From the NCBI RefSeq assembly GCF_037975245.1, contig NC_092561.1:8120001-8184000 (forward strand): a DNA stretch of 64,000 bases, given 5' to 3'. The notes beneath the pieces are model-generated. The model was given only the letters and a program-made list of their open reading frames with translations, was not told where the DNA came from and did no database searches. This DNA comes from Apostichopus japonicus. Taxonomy: Eukaryota; Echinodermata; Holothuroidea; Aspidochirotida; Stichopodidae. Each line of letters begins with the position of its first letter. Positions within the stretch are counted from its first letter, which is position 1. This document shows positions 10,034-21,109 of the stretch, piece after piece. The position numbers were made by a program, and so were the translations under genes.

Positions 10034-11257
10034 CTAGTACGTAAACTGCCTACACTTCAGGACGTTGCACAGCTGAACTTGTCTTCGCTTTTAAAGTGCT
10101 AGCAGAAAAAGCTATAACATCCATAGGTTACACTATAAATCTATTGATGCTAGATATGAGCAAGGCGTTCGACACAATTCAAAGAGGATCCTTGCTAACT
10201 GACCTAGAACAGGTTCTTGACAACGACGAACTTCACCTGATATCACTACTAATCGATAACGTCTCCTACACCGTCAAATTAGAGGGCAAACTAGGACTTC
10301 CTTTTAACACTAACATTGGTTCACCACAAGGAGATAGTGCAAGTGCACTATTTTTTATAACTTATCTAGCCAACTCTATGAAATCAGATGATAATGATAT
10401 CGATGCAGTTATCCTGCCATCGCAGTTAGTTGATCATGATTACAGCACTACCACCACTAATTCTTTTTTCACAGTAGACCAACAATACGCTGATGATATC
10501 TCTTGGGCATCAACTGGTCAGCATATACTGCAAGACATCGAAAAACGAGTCTCTGACAAACTGGCAGTAAGAAATCTGAAAATCAATTGCACAAAAACTG
10601 AGAAATTTACAATCACAAGAAAAGGAAATGACAGTTGGAAGAAATGTAAATATGTTGGAAGCTTGCTGGGGACCGAAGAAGACATTAACAGAAGAATTGG
10701 TATAACCAACGGTGCTTTCAACACACTGTCAAGCATTTTTAAAAGCAAAAACATAAGCCGGAAAATTAAGCTTAGGATCTTTGAGACTTTATTAAAGAGT
10801 ATTTTTTTGTACAATTGCGAACTGTGGGGCACAACAAAGGATCTTGATCGCAAAATTGACACTTTTCAAAGGAGACTACTTCGAAATATTCTCAACATTA
10901 GATGGACCAATAATAATTGGTTATCAAATGATGAGCTCTACAACGAAACCAACCAAACACCTTGGTCATCGATAGTCGCACATAGAAGATTGAGATTTTT
11001 CGGTCATGTAGCAAGACTCCAAGAGGACGCTCCAGCAAAGGTTGCTTTAAGAGAAGCACTGAGACATACTGCTAAACCAGTTGGAAGGCCCGTGACTACA
11101 TTGCTTGGAAAAATAAAATCGCAATTCAAGGACATTAATATTAACAATTTCGAAGAAGCAATAAACCTTGCGCAAGATCGTGATACGTGGCGGAGGTTAA
11201 TCACTGAGCATGTCGGATAGACGAGACTCAACTTACTACTACTACTAGTACGTAAAT
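10034..11257 (+). mobile_element. 5'-truncated non-LTR retrotransposon with target-site duplication
   Basis: The insertion runs from about 10,047 to 11,244 and is bracketed by a 13-bp duplication ACTAGTACGTAAA at 10,034-10,046 and 11,245-11,257. Its 3' end carries a short (ACT)n tail. Target duplication, 5' truncation and a simple-repeat tail are the hallmarks of LINE retrotransposition. It lies between the inverted arms at 9,880-9,995 and 11,670-11,776 and so arrived after them. The nearly clean open frame and identical duplications suggest a fairly recent event. Confidence 0.85.
10096..11220 (+). CDS. LINE reverse transcriptase, N-terminally truncated
   Basis: An open frame of 374 codons; the first Met is not the original start because the element is 5' truncated. 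RT motifs appear in order: LMLDMSKAFDTIQ (motif A with the catalytic Asp), NIGSPQGDSASALFF (motif B), QQYADDISW (motif C, YADD) and LKINCTKTEKF (motif D). The C-terminus has the FQRRLLRNILNIRW and RRLRFFGHVARL blocks and ends in LAQDRDTWRRLI, common in invertebrate LINEs. The endonuclease and ORF1 are missing. The clade is unresolved, but it differs from the CR1-like family at 43 kb, which has FADD and DVTSGVPQGSVLG. Confidence 0.85.
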   Translation: MLAEKAITSIGYTINLLMLDMSKAFDTIQRGSLLTDLEQVLDNDELHLISLLIDNVSYTVKLEGKLGLPFNTNIGSPQGDSASALFFITYLANSMKSDDNDIDAVILPSQLVDHDYSTTTTNSFFTVDQQYADDISWASTGQHILQDIEKRVSDKLAVRNLKINCTKTEKFTITRKGNDSWKKCKYVGSLLGTEEDINRRIGITNGAFNTLSSIFKSKNISRKIKLRIFETLLKSIFLYNCELWGTTKDLDRKIDTFQRRLLRNILNIRWTNNNWLSNDELYNETNQTPWSSIVAHRRLRFFGHVARLQEDAPAKVALREALRHTAKPVGRPVTTLLGKIKSQFKDININNFEEAINLAQDRDTWRRLITEHVG

Positions 11258-12478
11258 GTGTTTGCGCGCTTAGAGCAGCAGACGACACCCGTTACCTAGC
11301 AATAACCGTGCTTGTAGCCTAACGTGATAGCTATATTTCCGTCGAGCAGCATTAGGCTCTGTTCCATGGAGAATTCCGTGGTTGCACTGAACTAAACATT
11401 TCCCCACATTTCATTCACTTATAGCGTGTTGTAATAACGTTAGGCCATATGAGACAAAGCTTGCCTCTAGAGCTGTATTAATAAGTAAGATCTATTATGT
11501 AGAAGGCCTGCCTTCATTCAAGAGAATAAGGTTGAACGTTAGCATTAGCACTATTTCGTAGGCCTGAAGTACCAGTACCTTCTTATGCCGTTAGTTCCCA
11601 TGTCCGAACCGACCAATCTTTCACGAAGTCACTAACACTGTTCTCGAACTACTACAGAGAAATATCAGTATAGTACCACCCTGGAACACATCACATGACC
11701 CTCCATACATGGTACGCGCGCACCCAATTGACATGAATCCTCCAGATTCATTTACCTCGTTGATTCTCAACTCGAGTGAAAATATAAATATGCAAATAAG
11801 GCTAGGCCTATATACATCTGTTGTGAAAGCACTGTTCGTTAGGCTAATGGACATATAACCGGGAAAAACAGACTAACTTGCTGGCGGATTTCCATTTTCT
11901 TATCATGGTATTAAATGGTATATGAAAACGTTATAACCTTTCACAAACCATAAACTCTTTTATTTGAATTTCAAGTGCTTGTCAACCTGTGACAATAACA
12001 TGTCCGAAATTTTAAGGGTCTATGGCCTAAGCTATATACTAAGACCTACCTCGCGATATTATCGTCTGCGTATAGCCTAACAAATTGTGCGAAAATCGTA
12101 AAACATACCTATCTTACCCCTGCTACGGTTTGTCGGCAAGGAGGTCCATACCCGTTGTACACGGTTTCCAAGTAATATCCGTACACTTCGATGGTATATC
12201 AGTAGCTTTAGGACCTCTATATAGTGTGTTTTAGCACATTGATATAGGCCTATATTGTACACGTCATTTCACTGTAGACCTATAGCACACATAACCAATA
12301 CTACTCGTATGAATTAAACGGTTCACTAAGTTTCCTTTCAACTCCTATTTGTCATAATTACGGTAAAGGTCAAATTTGTATTTTGTTAATGAAGGGTGTC
12401 CTTCTTCTATTGACTGCTTTTAAAATGCTTGATTGATAGGTGTAAGAAAGGGTTCTATAGCTTCTTCCACTTCTTATT
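11258..12478. other. Intergenic with the right inverted arm at 11,670-11,776
   Basis: Apart from the inverted arm matching 9,880-9,995, I see no gene or classifiable repeat here. Confidence 0.45.
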
Positions 12479-12850
12479 TTAAAGGCATTGAAGACTCGCC
12501 CAAAACAGCGTGCCGCCATCTTTAAAAAGTTAACTTTCCGTTGCTTGCAAGTGAAGTTTTTCTCTTGTCGCTACAAAATGCAGACAATATACGTGAAACG
12601 TGATACCTTGTTATCTTTAGCTGGACCTGAAATGTCCATCGCTGTATCGTTTGTACACTGTGCTGTGGGTATTGACCGCAGCTGTATGTACTGACTGTAC
12701 ACTAGTGTCTAATTACCGACGGTAGCAAGCTGTGTGTGTATTTTCCGGGATCAGTGGTGGCGTCTAACACTTCTGTTACACCTCATTCGATGCTAGGTCA
12801 GATTACCGGCATCAGACGTTTCTTTTTGTGCGAGTCTTCACACCCTTTAA
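12479..12850 (+). mobile_element. TTAA-flanked MITE, family M1, copy 2 (full length)
   Basis: A complete copy bounded by TTAA at both ends (12,479-12,482 and 12,847-12,850), about 372 bp, in the opposite orientation to the copy at 4,759. Shared internal blocks include CTTTCCGTTGCTTGCAAGTG, TGTCGCTACAAAATGCAGAC, GATACCTTGTTATCTTTA and CTAATTACCGACGGTAGCAA. It carries no gene. Confidence 0.85.
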
Positions 12851-13185
12851 TCGTGAAATTTCTTTCTATCTACTTTTATAGGAGAAAGAGGGGTTGGTGA
12901 AGGTGTACTAATGAATTCTACGTATATAGGAAAGTGTTAACTGACTTTTTGGCAGAAGATCAATGTGGAAATGGTCGCTGCGGTTGTAATGAGCGGTTTA
13001 CGATAGACACAGCTGCATTCGCCGTATAACAAGAAAGAGTTGTGTAACTGCATTATAAAGTTTAAAGATTCTTTTCAAAACGTAGGTACTGCAATTACAA
13101 CTTGAAGGAGTAGATGGAGGGGGAGAGATGGGCGAGTGTGTGGGGTGGGGGTGGGTAGTTTGAGTCACTTTGCCTCTGTCGTAAT

Positions 13186-13840
13186 CAAGGGCGGCGGAAC
13201 CGGGGGGGCACAGGGGGCACGTGCCCCCCCCCCCACTTTTCCTCAGGTTAAAAATGTGCCCTTTTTCTACATAAAAATTGAGGTGTCTCAAGTTGGCAAT
13301 TAGAGGCCAGGGAACCAGAATGAACACTCGGGAAGGGCCGTTTCCGGCCATCTGAGGGGTTTGTAAAACCAAAAATTTTTCTTGTACGCTCCGCGCCAAC
13401 CGATGGTGGCGCTCCGCTCAGATAGTCGTGCATACAACTTTGCAAATCCTGGCTACGCCCCTGACTTTTAATGAATTTCTGTGGGTCAAACTCAAAGCTA
13501 TTTCGAATGGAAAAAAATGGTTACGATATTAACAAGAAATAATCTCTAATTCGGAAGATTCCTACACTAGCAACTAGCATGATTTCACCTCATTTTGTCT
13601 CAAAAGAAAACTTGTTCCTTGTTTCCCAATTTGCACATTGGATAGTGCAGTGCTATATGCATATTTTTCTTGAGGGGGGGGGGGGGGCGTTGATGGAGTG
13701 ATGTGTATACGCAAATAAGATAATACAATAAGAGTTATAAAGGGTACTAAATATAAGGCTGTATCAGTCCAATCGAATTTCTGCAAAGTGCCCTTTGATG
13801 TCGGTGCCCCCCCAGATTAATAGTGCTTCCGCCGCCCTTG
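13186..13840. mobile_element. hAT-type MITE with 8-bp target duplication, family H1
   Basis: The terminal inverted repeats CAAGGGCGGCGGAAC and GCTTCCGCCGCCCTTG are flanked by an exact 8-bp duplication GTCGTAAT (13,178-13,185 and 13,841-13,848). Eight-base duplications and CA-starting ends point to a hAT transposase. Inside, at 13,379-13,425, is the core CTTGTACGCTCCGCGCCAAC...GGTGGCGCTCCGCTCAGATAG that recurs in other MITEs here. A second right-end-like sequence CCTGGCTACGCCCCTG at about 13,450 indicates a composite or nested origin. Confidence 0.85.
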
Positions 13841-13848
13841 GTCGTAAT

Positions 13849-14689
13849 CACCCTTTCCCCTTCCCACCGGAGGCCATAATATTATATATATATATTTGGG
13901 AGTTTAAACAGCGGTACCAGCTCCATTCGTCCAGTAAACACTTATCACAGTTAGGATTTTGTCTATTTTCCATTTCAGTTTATTTATTTATTTACGATTT
14001 CGGTGACATTTGCTTATTTTTTTTCATCACTATACATCCCATATAAATGCATTTCAATGGTTTGAGTACTCGATGGTTTGATTTCACACCAGACACACAG
14101 TGAGTCTATACAGGGAACAACTCCCTGGTCTATACTTGTATTCTTGCATATTTAAATGTACTCAGTACTCGACCTTTTGCACTCGCATTCGTACTCGTAG
14201 GCCCTACAAGAACTCACTCAAACGAAGGGAAATTAGTCTTGTACTCGCTTTACAAGTCTGTATCATATAAAAAAATATAAAAAATCTTTCCATTTTTTTT
14301 TTTATAAAGTTGTCATTTTTGCAAGTGCAAGTTTAAGAATGCACAAAAACTATCAAAAACCTCAGGGTAGGACCGTGTTTTATTTGATCAATTACAAACT
14401 TATGCATTTGGAATATTTAGTAATAATGTCAAAACTGCTCACTTAACGTAGATACACTGGCTTTCAAATTAAGGCCTTAACTTACACACCTGTAATTCTC
14501 TATCGTTCTAAATTTACTATGCGAGTGGCCATAGGCACAAAGCACGTTTTCGTTAGTCGGGTTGAGTTAACACCGTAGTAGCAACCCACTCTCGTATGCT
14601 TCTAAATTCTTCCTTCTTTGCTGCCACAAGTGCGCCCCCGTTCTGGAAATTACAGCCTATCTAACGATCGTGTATTATAATTTACATGA
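13849..14689. other. Intergenic, short repeats only
   Basis: No gene is seen. The segment holds a small (TA)n tract near 13,881, a GTACTCG-rich patch near 14,155-14,250 and a short AGGGA...TCCCT hairpin at 14,110-14,129 related to those at 29,348 and 50,575. Confidence 0.4.
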
Positions 14690-14983
14690 CGAGCGCCATC
14701 TATTCGCAAATATCTGAACCACATCATGCGTTTTTGTTTTGTTGCTTATTCTACTATGAGCACGTGCTCAATTGCTCATCTGAAATACTCCCTATTGCTC
14801 ACGGTGTGCTCTTTTGCTCTTTGAGTCACTCATTTTGTGTTCGCTTTCACACAGTTAAGGTGTGCTCTAAACAATGCACTTTACCCTCCTTATGACAATA
14901 CCAGTCCATCATGACGAAATGAAGCTCCTATCAAATCTAGTGGCGACTTAACGAATATGCGTGTCACTAAAACCGGGCAAAAA

Positions 14984-15014
<31 letters not shown>

Positions 15015-15035
15015 AAGCCAAAGAAAACAATGTCA
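14690..15035 (+). repeat. Dispersed repeat ending in an (AATA)n tail
   Basis: The block TGCGTTTTTGTTTTGTTGCT, followed by TATTCTACTATGAGCACGTGCTC and running to CTAGTGGCGACTTAACGA, recurs in direct orientation at 23,990-24,250. Both copies end in an A-rich AAATAAATA-type tail, which suggests a retroposed SINE-like element. No tRNA-type A/B boxes are convincing in it. Confidence 0.6.
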
Positions 15036-15895
15036 ACGCATGCAAGTTTAGTATCTCCCTCCTAAATATATGAGCCTACTTACCGTGAATAAAACCAGAC
15101 CGTCAAAGTGGAGACTGATATCATCCTTAGTGAATATGCACGTTACGAAAACGGGTAAAAACAAATCAATACAAAATAGACACAAAGATACAGATTGCAT
15201 GTTTACCGGAGAAAAGCCTGCTCTTTCTGTAATATTTGGTGGCCCTAAAAAGAGCCGTTGAATTCGATCAATCTCTTTCATCTTGAATGACCTTGGTTCC
15301 AATGTATGGTATCATCTGGATATATTATCTAACATTCCCTTCTGCAGTTTTTGTACCATGTAACGTGGCGTGGGATTGCCTGCCGGGTGAGATCTTTGGT
15401 AGCTACATCTAAGCTATAGGGAATATGGGTATATGTTACAAAGTGGGATTGCCCTGGTGAGAAATTGATATCGCACGTCCAAGCAATGCATCTAAAATAT
15501 ATCCCAAAATATGATACACGATCCTTTCTTACTCACTAGTATGGGCGATCTCACATGTCAAAAGACATGCCCAGTGTATACTAGTATATAAGTACTCATA
15601 TAGGTACTGTACTGGTGGGCGATCAGTACATATATTAATACATAGATATCATAATACATCCAATAATGGTTGGGAATGCCCTTGGACTTTAATGGCTACA
15701 TCTTATAATAGGGCATCGGGGTACGTCCAAAATTGCCCGGGTGAGATCTTTGGTGGCTACATCTAATTTATAGGGAATCTTTGTACGGCACAAACTGGGA
15801 TTGCCCGGGTGAGATCTTGGGTGGCTACATGTAATAGGGGAATCTTGGTACACCCCAAATTGGGATTACCCGGGTGCGATCTGGGGCCCTCTCTC
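15036..15895 (+). repeat. Dispersed repeat with degenerate ~62-bp tandem units, copy 1
   Basis: From about 15,360 a unit with the core GGGATTGCCCGGGTGAGATC, then TTTGGTGGCTACATCTAATATAGGGAATC and a GTAC-containing end, is repeated about five or six times with drift. The whole segment matches the reverse complement of 23,000-23,905, including the non-tandem left part. The element therefore has a unique body plus an internal tandem array. Class unknown. Confidence 0.75.
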
Positions 15896-16218
15896 CTATA
15901 CTGGCCACATGCCTCTGTTTAGTTTCCTTGCAACGAAGATTATGAAACTAAAGGAATAAAATAACAGAAAATTAGGCAGTTACTCCCTGTACAACATCAA
16001 TGTGCATAACTATAAGCTACTGTTTATTCAAAAGTAAAATTGGCCATTAAGGAAAGGCTTGTAAAATGGTCAATCTTTGATGGATTTTGGTGGGAGTTGC
16101 AGCTATTTTCATGATTTCTAATGCCTATTACAGTGATAAGGACGATGATTTTCATACGTGTCCGTAGACCTCTAATGATTTCAACCTATTTATTGGCCAG
16201 TCAACAATCGATCAGCAC

Positions 16219-16496
16219 CAGGCGCGTAGCCAGGGGGGCAAACGGGGCGACCGCCCCCCTTGAGCATATTTTTTGTATGTTTTTATGATATCGCTAGCAT
16301 AATTTCAAGCTTTTATGTAACTTACAAGGCACGGAAAGTGCCATTTCCAGCGATCTGGGAGGCATTTTCAGCCACAATTTTCTTGTACGCGTATAGCGTG
16401 GCGCTACGCTTAGATAGTTTCAATGCAGAATCTACGGCTCTGATAGTTTGCCTACAGGTTCGCCCCTCCCTTGGCAAATTCCTGGCTACGCGCTTG
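16219..16496. mobile_element. hAT-type MITE with 8-bp target duplication, family H2
   Basis: Exact boundaries: terminal inverted repeats CAGGCGCGTAGCCAGG and CCTGGCTACGCGCTTG (one mismatch), flanked by ATCAGCAC at 16,211-16,218 and 16,497-16,504. The 278-bp length, CAG ends and 8-bp duplication fit a non-autonomous hAT element. It contains the core CTTGTACGCGTATAGCGTGG...CGCTTAGATAG shared with the H1 element at 13,186. Confidence 0.9.
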
Positions 16497-16504
16497 ATCA
16501 GCAC

Positions 16505-18217
16505 CGTTCAGGTAGATGGGTCCACCTTTGCCTGCGTAACAGTTTACGAATATTGATGCGTCAATTGGCACAAATACGCGTTAATAATGCAAGTACAAAT
16601 AACCAGGGCCATGCATGGAGTCAGAAGAGCCAAGTAAATCCTATAATTGAAGCCGGGCGACAACCGGGCTTATATTAAGACATAATATCAAAGTGTTGTG
16701 ATATCGAAGTGTTGTGAGGATGTACTTTTGAACATAAAAAGATACAGTCAAGTTTCAGCAAATTTTCGCTAAGGAATCAGATTCACATTTAACAGAAAAT
16801 TCCACCCCTGAGATTCTTATACTGGTTTGACGTAACAATAACTTGGACGCATAAGAAAGAAGAAAAAAAAAGTTGGCAACACTTAACGTCCAAGCTTTTC
16901 AACACTGTTTTTCTTCATTACTACAAACTCCGCCACCCCCCGCCCCCATCCCTCCTGTCCCTATGGTTACTACAATTTTTCCTATATGGGTATACAACAC
17001 GTACAGCTATGTATAGTTTGGCATTAACATACAAGCAACAAAAACTTTTTTGGGGGGGCTAAATTAAAATTTCCAGCAAATTTTAGTACGTGCACAAGTG
17101 TGACCTTTACCTGCTTTGATCACGTGACCTTTGGCCTTTTTAATTACTGAATGCACTGAAGGTATATGTAGTCTGTGGTATATCTTACTTGTGTTGAAAG
17201 ATTGCCCGTATCATTATGTCGATATACGTGTATTGGCCAAGCTGCTGTTTTGGGGGTTATTTGACTCTGACCTTTGACCCCAGTGCCCACCAAGTTTGGA
17301 GCCAATCGGCCATACGGTTTAGGAGTTCGTGACACTTTTAGCACACACACTCACATAGCCTACATTACGCTTTGACCACCCCATGTTATTGTGCCAGCCT
17401 ATGGTACCCCTTTTTAAGGCGGACCAACCCACCAAGTTCACCCGTTTCACATAGTATCATACATTAATATTGTTTCATCATAATATAATATAAAACATCC
17501 ACAATTATATTGTTGCATATATATCTGCTTGGTACAATGATATATTATGCAAACAATGATATTGTTCATTTTGTTTAATGTTACAGTACAATAGTATTAC
17601 TATTCGTGATATGCTGATGCCATTCAAGTGAATTAATAATATTACAAATTCATACTTGAAGCCAGTTAATAAAGCTTTCCAATATATCAGTTCTTGATAT
17701 CACGAATTTAATTCTTGATTGCATTATTTGGTTAAGAGTTTAAATGTTTCATTTAATGATACCTGAAATAATAAATTTTCACGATATCATAATTTGAATG
17801 ACGGACTTAATGACATCATCAATGATTTCATTAGAATAATAAATGGTGAATAAATTTTTTTTTACAACGGTTGGCAAGTCTATATAAAAAGAAAAAAAAC
17901 CTGCTAATGTAATTAAAATAGAAATAACCAACAGTTAAGCTAATTGGTACAATACACATTGTGAAAGTATTTAACTGTATAAACTATACCGGCACATTTA
18001 TTGAACTCAGTCTGTCGTGAAGTACACATCATCTAACCCTATCCTTGATCTGTGAAATTATACTCAAGTGCTTTGATTATTTCTAGCACCATTGACTAAT
18101 TAGTAAAGGACTCTTAATGCCCTCAAAATTCCAAAGATATAGACTATCGACTGAAGACCAGTACAAGCAGAATTCAACAAGGGCTATGTGCAGTGATGGG
18201 CGCCTACAAACGCATGT
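16505..18217. other. Intergenic, one probable repeat end
   Basis: No gene is recognised. Near 17,095-17,370 is TGACC-rich sequence ending in an ACACACAC-type tract (GACCTTTGACCCCAGTGCCC, CAAGTTTGGAGCCAATCGGC), a style common in dispersed repeats of marine invertebrates. I could not define its ends. The remainder is AT-rich. Confidence 0.4.
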
Positions 18218-18685
18218 TCAGGTATAGCACACGCCCATTAAAAGCCCCATTGACTTACACACTAAATCACAAAAGTAATGTGGTCTCTAAGTCTAGATAG
18301 AAGTTTTCACTAGCTAAACGCTACCCATCACCGGATAGCTGACAAGTTGGCCTTTCATGGCACTATCAATTTTCCGTATCATGACCATGTAGATTTTTTG
18401 CTATCCGAGCCGGAAGTTTTCGTCACTTGTAAACAAACCTCTTAACTCAGTGGTAAACAAATTTCCTACGCTGCTCCTGGGAGGCCTAAAGGGGTCTAAA
18501 ATTGCCTCAATTGACCCAATTTTCTCACCACATGTACTTCCATTCATGCTCTTCAACATGCAAGCCACAAAAAACTAGATTATGATTGATAACAGGTCAC
18601 AAAAGATGTTCTCCTGCTGCTTTTTGGCACTTTTCCTGAAGTAGAACAATCGAGCGGATTGATATAGACTTTAATAGGAGTATGC
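18218..18685 (-). repeat. Dispersed repeat, family R1, copy 2
   Basis: The reverse complement of 4,245-4,698, with many small differences but colinear over about 450 bp. See copy 1 for shared blocks. No coding sequence. Confidence 0.75.
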
Positions 18686-19452
18686 CACCTTCAGAAGATA
18701 GTCCGGTGGTATAGTCTTGTCAAGACCCTAGTATGAACAGCCTAGTGTACCTTTCCTTTTTCACAAAGTTATCTTCCCGTCTCTATTTGCTGTACTGCCC
18801 AAATAACGCCCGCGACAAAGCTTTAGATTGATGACTAGGACAGATCCTCGGGCCTGTATAATACATTGGGCAAGCACATTCGTGGTAGGCAGAAACGGAC
18901 TCTGAGGCATGTACAGTTTGTACGCGAGAAAAAAAAAGAGTATTACAAACGACTTGGCCAAGACTAGTCCGATGGTAGACAACGTAACATTTATCCTAAA
19001 ACCGCTAAAAAGAGATCAAATATTCCAACTGTTATATCCGACAACTCCATCTCAATCTAGGCTATTATCCCGAAGTTGAAACTACAGGGAAACAATCGCA
19101 GTATGTGATGTCATCACGGCTTAAGTTTTTTTCTTGAATTAACCGGCTTGAAATTTGATACATTTTGGAAAGTTTTGCTGTTAGATTTCTCTGTTTTCAT
19201 ATATGAGTATATAATAAGTCACTAATGTAATGAGGCTGTGTCAGTCATTGTAATACAAGTCAAGACAAAGATCAAGGCGAGACCAAGGAGCAACAGTCAA
19301 TTTTGTTTTTAACAGAGGCTCATCATTGAGCAGGCACTTTTAGTGACCATAAACAGAATCAAATATGGACAATGTTAGATTCAAACACACCACGGGTGCA
19401 CTCTGTACAAATGTATCACGTGACTGAGGAGTAGGTAATAAGTCAGATCGAT

Positions 19453-20450
19453 ATGCTCAAGAATGCCATTGGGAATGCCATTGGGAATGCCAATGGGAAT
19501 GCCAATGGGAATGCCAATGGGAATGCCATTGGAAATGCCAATGGGAATGCCAATGGGAATGCCATTGGGAATGCCAATGGGAATGCCAATGGGAATGCCA
19601 ATGGGAATGCCATTGGGAATGCCAATGGGAATGCCAATGGGAATGCCATTGGGAATGCCAATGGGAATGCCAATGGGAATGCCAATGGGAATGCCATTGG
19701 GAATGCCAATGGGAATGCCATTGGGAATGCCATTGGGAATGCCAATGGGAATGCCAATGGGAATGCCATTGGGAATGCCAATGGGAATGTCAATGGGAAT
19801 GCCAATGGGAATGCCAATGGGAATGCCAATGGGAATGCCAATGGGAATGCCATTGGGAATGCCATTGGGAATGCCAATGGGAATGCCATTGGGAATGCCA
19901 ATGGGAATGCCAATGGGAATGCCAATGGGAATGCCATTGGGAATGCCAATGGGAATGCCAATGGGAATGCCATTGGGAATGCCAATGGGAATGCCAATGG
20001 GAATGCCAATGGGAATGCCATTGGGAATGCCAATGGGAATGCCAATGGGAATGCCATTGGGAATGCCAATGGGAATGCCAATGGGAATGCCATTGGGAAT
20101 GTCAATGGGAATGCCATTGGGAATGCCATTGGGAATGCCAATGGGAATGCCAATGGGAATGCCATTGGGAATGCCAATGGGAATGTCAATGGGAATGCCA
20201 ATGGGAATGCCAATGGGAATGCCATTGGGAATGCCATTGGGAATGCCAATGGGAATGCCAATGGGAATGCCAATGGGAATGCCAATGGGAATGCCATTGG
20301 GAATGCCAATGGGAATGCCAATGGGAATGTCATTGGGAATGCCAATGGGAATGCCATTGGGAATGCCATTGGGAATACCATTGGGAATGCCAATGGGAAT
20401 GCCAATGGGAATGTCATTGGGAATGCCAATGGGAATGTCATTTGGGAATG
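19453..20450. repeat. 12-bp minisatellite, about 80 units, two alternating variants
   Basis: The unit is GGGAATGCCAAT or GGGAATGCCATT, differing at one base (A or T), with rare GTCAAT or GTCATT variants. The array is about 1 kb and very homogeneous. Because the unit is a multiple of three and lacks stops, at least four of the six frames are open across it (repeats of [16 protein letters not shown] and, on the minus strand, GIPI/GIPN and AFPL/AFPM). A higher-order pattern of one T unit, two A units, one T unit, three A units (about 84 bp) recurs. Both flanks carry CTCAAGAATG. I see no evidence that it is translated. Confidence 0.9.
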
Positions 20451-20547
20451 CCTCAAGAATGGCCCCAAGATTGGCCAAGAACTAAAACTGCCATTTGAGA
20501 ATGATTCAAGAGCCACCCTAACATTGGCCAAGTGTAACACCTTATAA

Positions 20548-21109
20548 GATCGACCCTACGATAAGTCATATGCGCCTATCGCATTGACTGTTTGAAGGAG
20601 TGGTTGAATAAAGGAACCATTGACACTCTGTTTTCGTTTCATTAATTTTTTTAAATTTTAATACTTAAACAACATGTGATTTTCAAATTTCCCAGAGGTT
20701 TATTTCAATTACCTTAAACCATATTCGACAAATTAGAAGCAGCGGGCGTACAGAACGTTATTTTCCATATAGAATAACATACTAACATAGAAACATTTTT
20801 TTTTGTAAAGAAAAGTTATCCTCTCTTTCATAGATCAAACAAACAAACATGATAATATATTATAGCCTATACTCAGATTGCTATTCCCTCTCCGTTTACA
20901 TGCTAAAATAGAAGCCGACATCGACACGTCGACACATATGAAATAACCGAAAATACCGCATCTCCGTCGACTGATGTTTTTATGATAAATAATGCCAATA
21001 TAATACCTCACCCCACCCAGCGTAGAAATGAAAAGAAAAAAATAGAATAAGGTAGAAAGGAACGGTTTCTCTTTTCAGCGTTTTAAAGGAAATTGCACTG
21101 GAAACAAAA
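20548..21109. other. Downstream region of the UDP-glycosyltransferase gene
   Basis: AT-rich sequence after the stop codon. A minus-strand AATAAA (complement at 20,699-20,704) about 405 nt past the stop is the best candidate polyadenylation signal. No other gene is seen. Confidence 0.4.

Noticed and set aside
17095-17370. A defined transposon ending in an ACACAC tract
   Set aside because: The style is that of a dispersed repeat, but I could not find paired termini, a duplication or a second copy in the window.
19381-20547. Four long open frames (340-365 aa) over the minisatellite
   Set aside because: They exist because the 12-bp unit has no stop in several frames on both strands. There is no non-repetitive domain, and the flanks add only short low-complexity tails.
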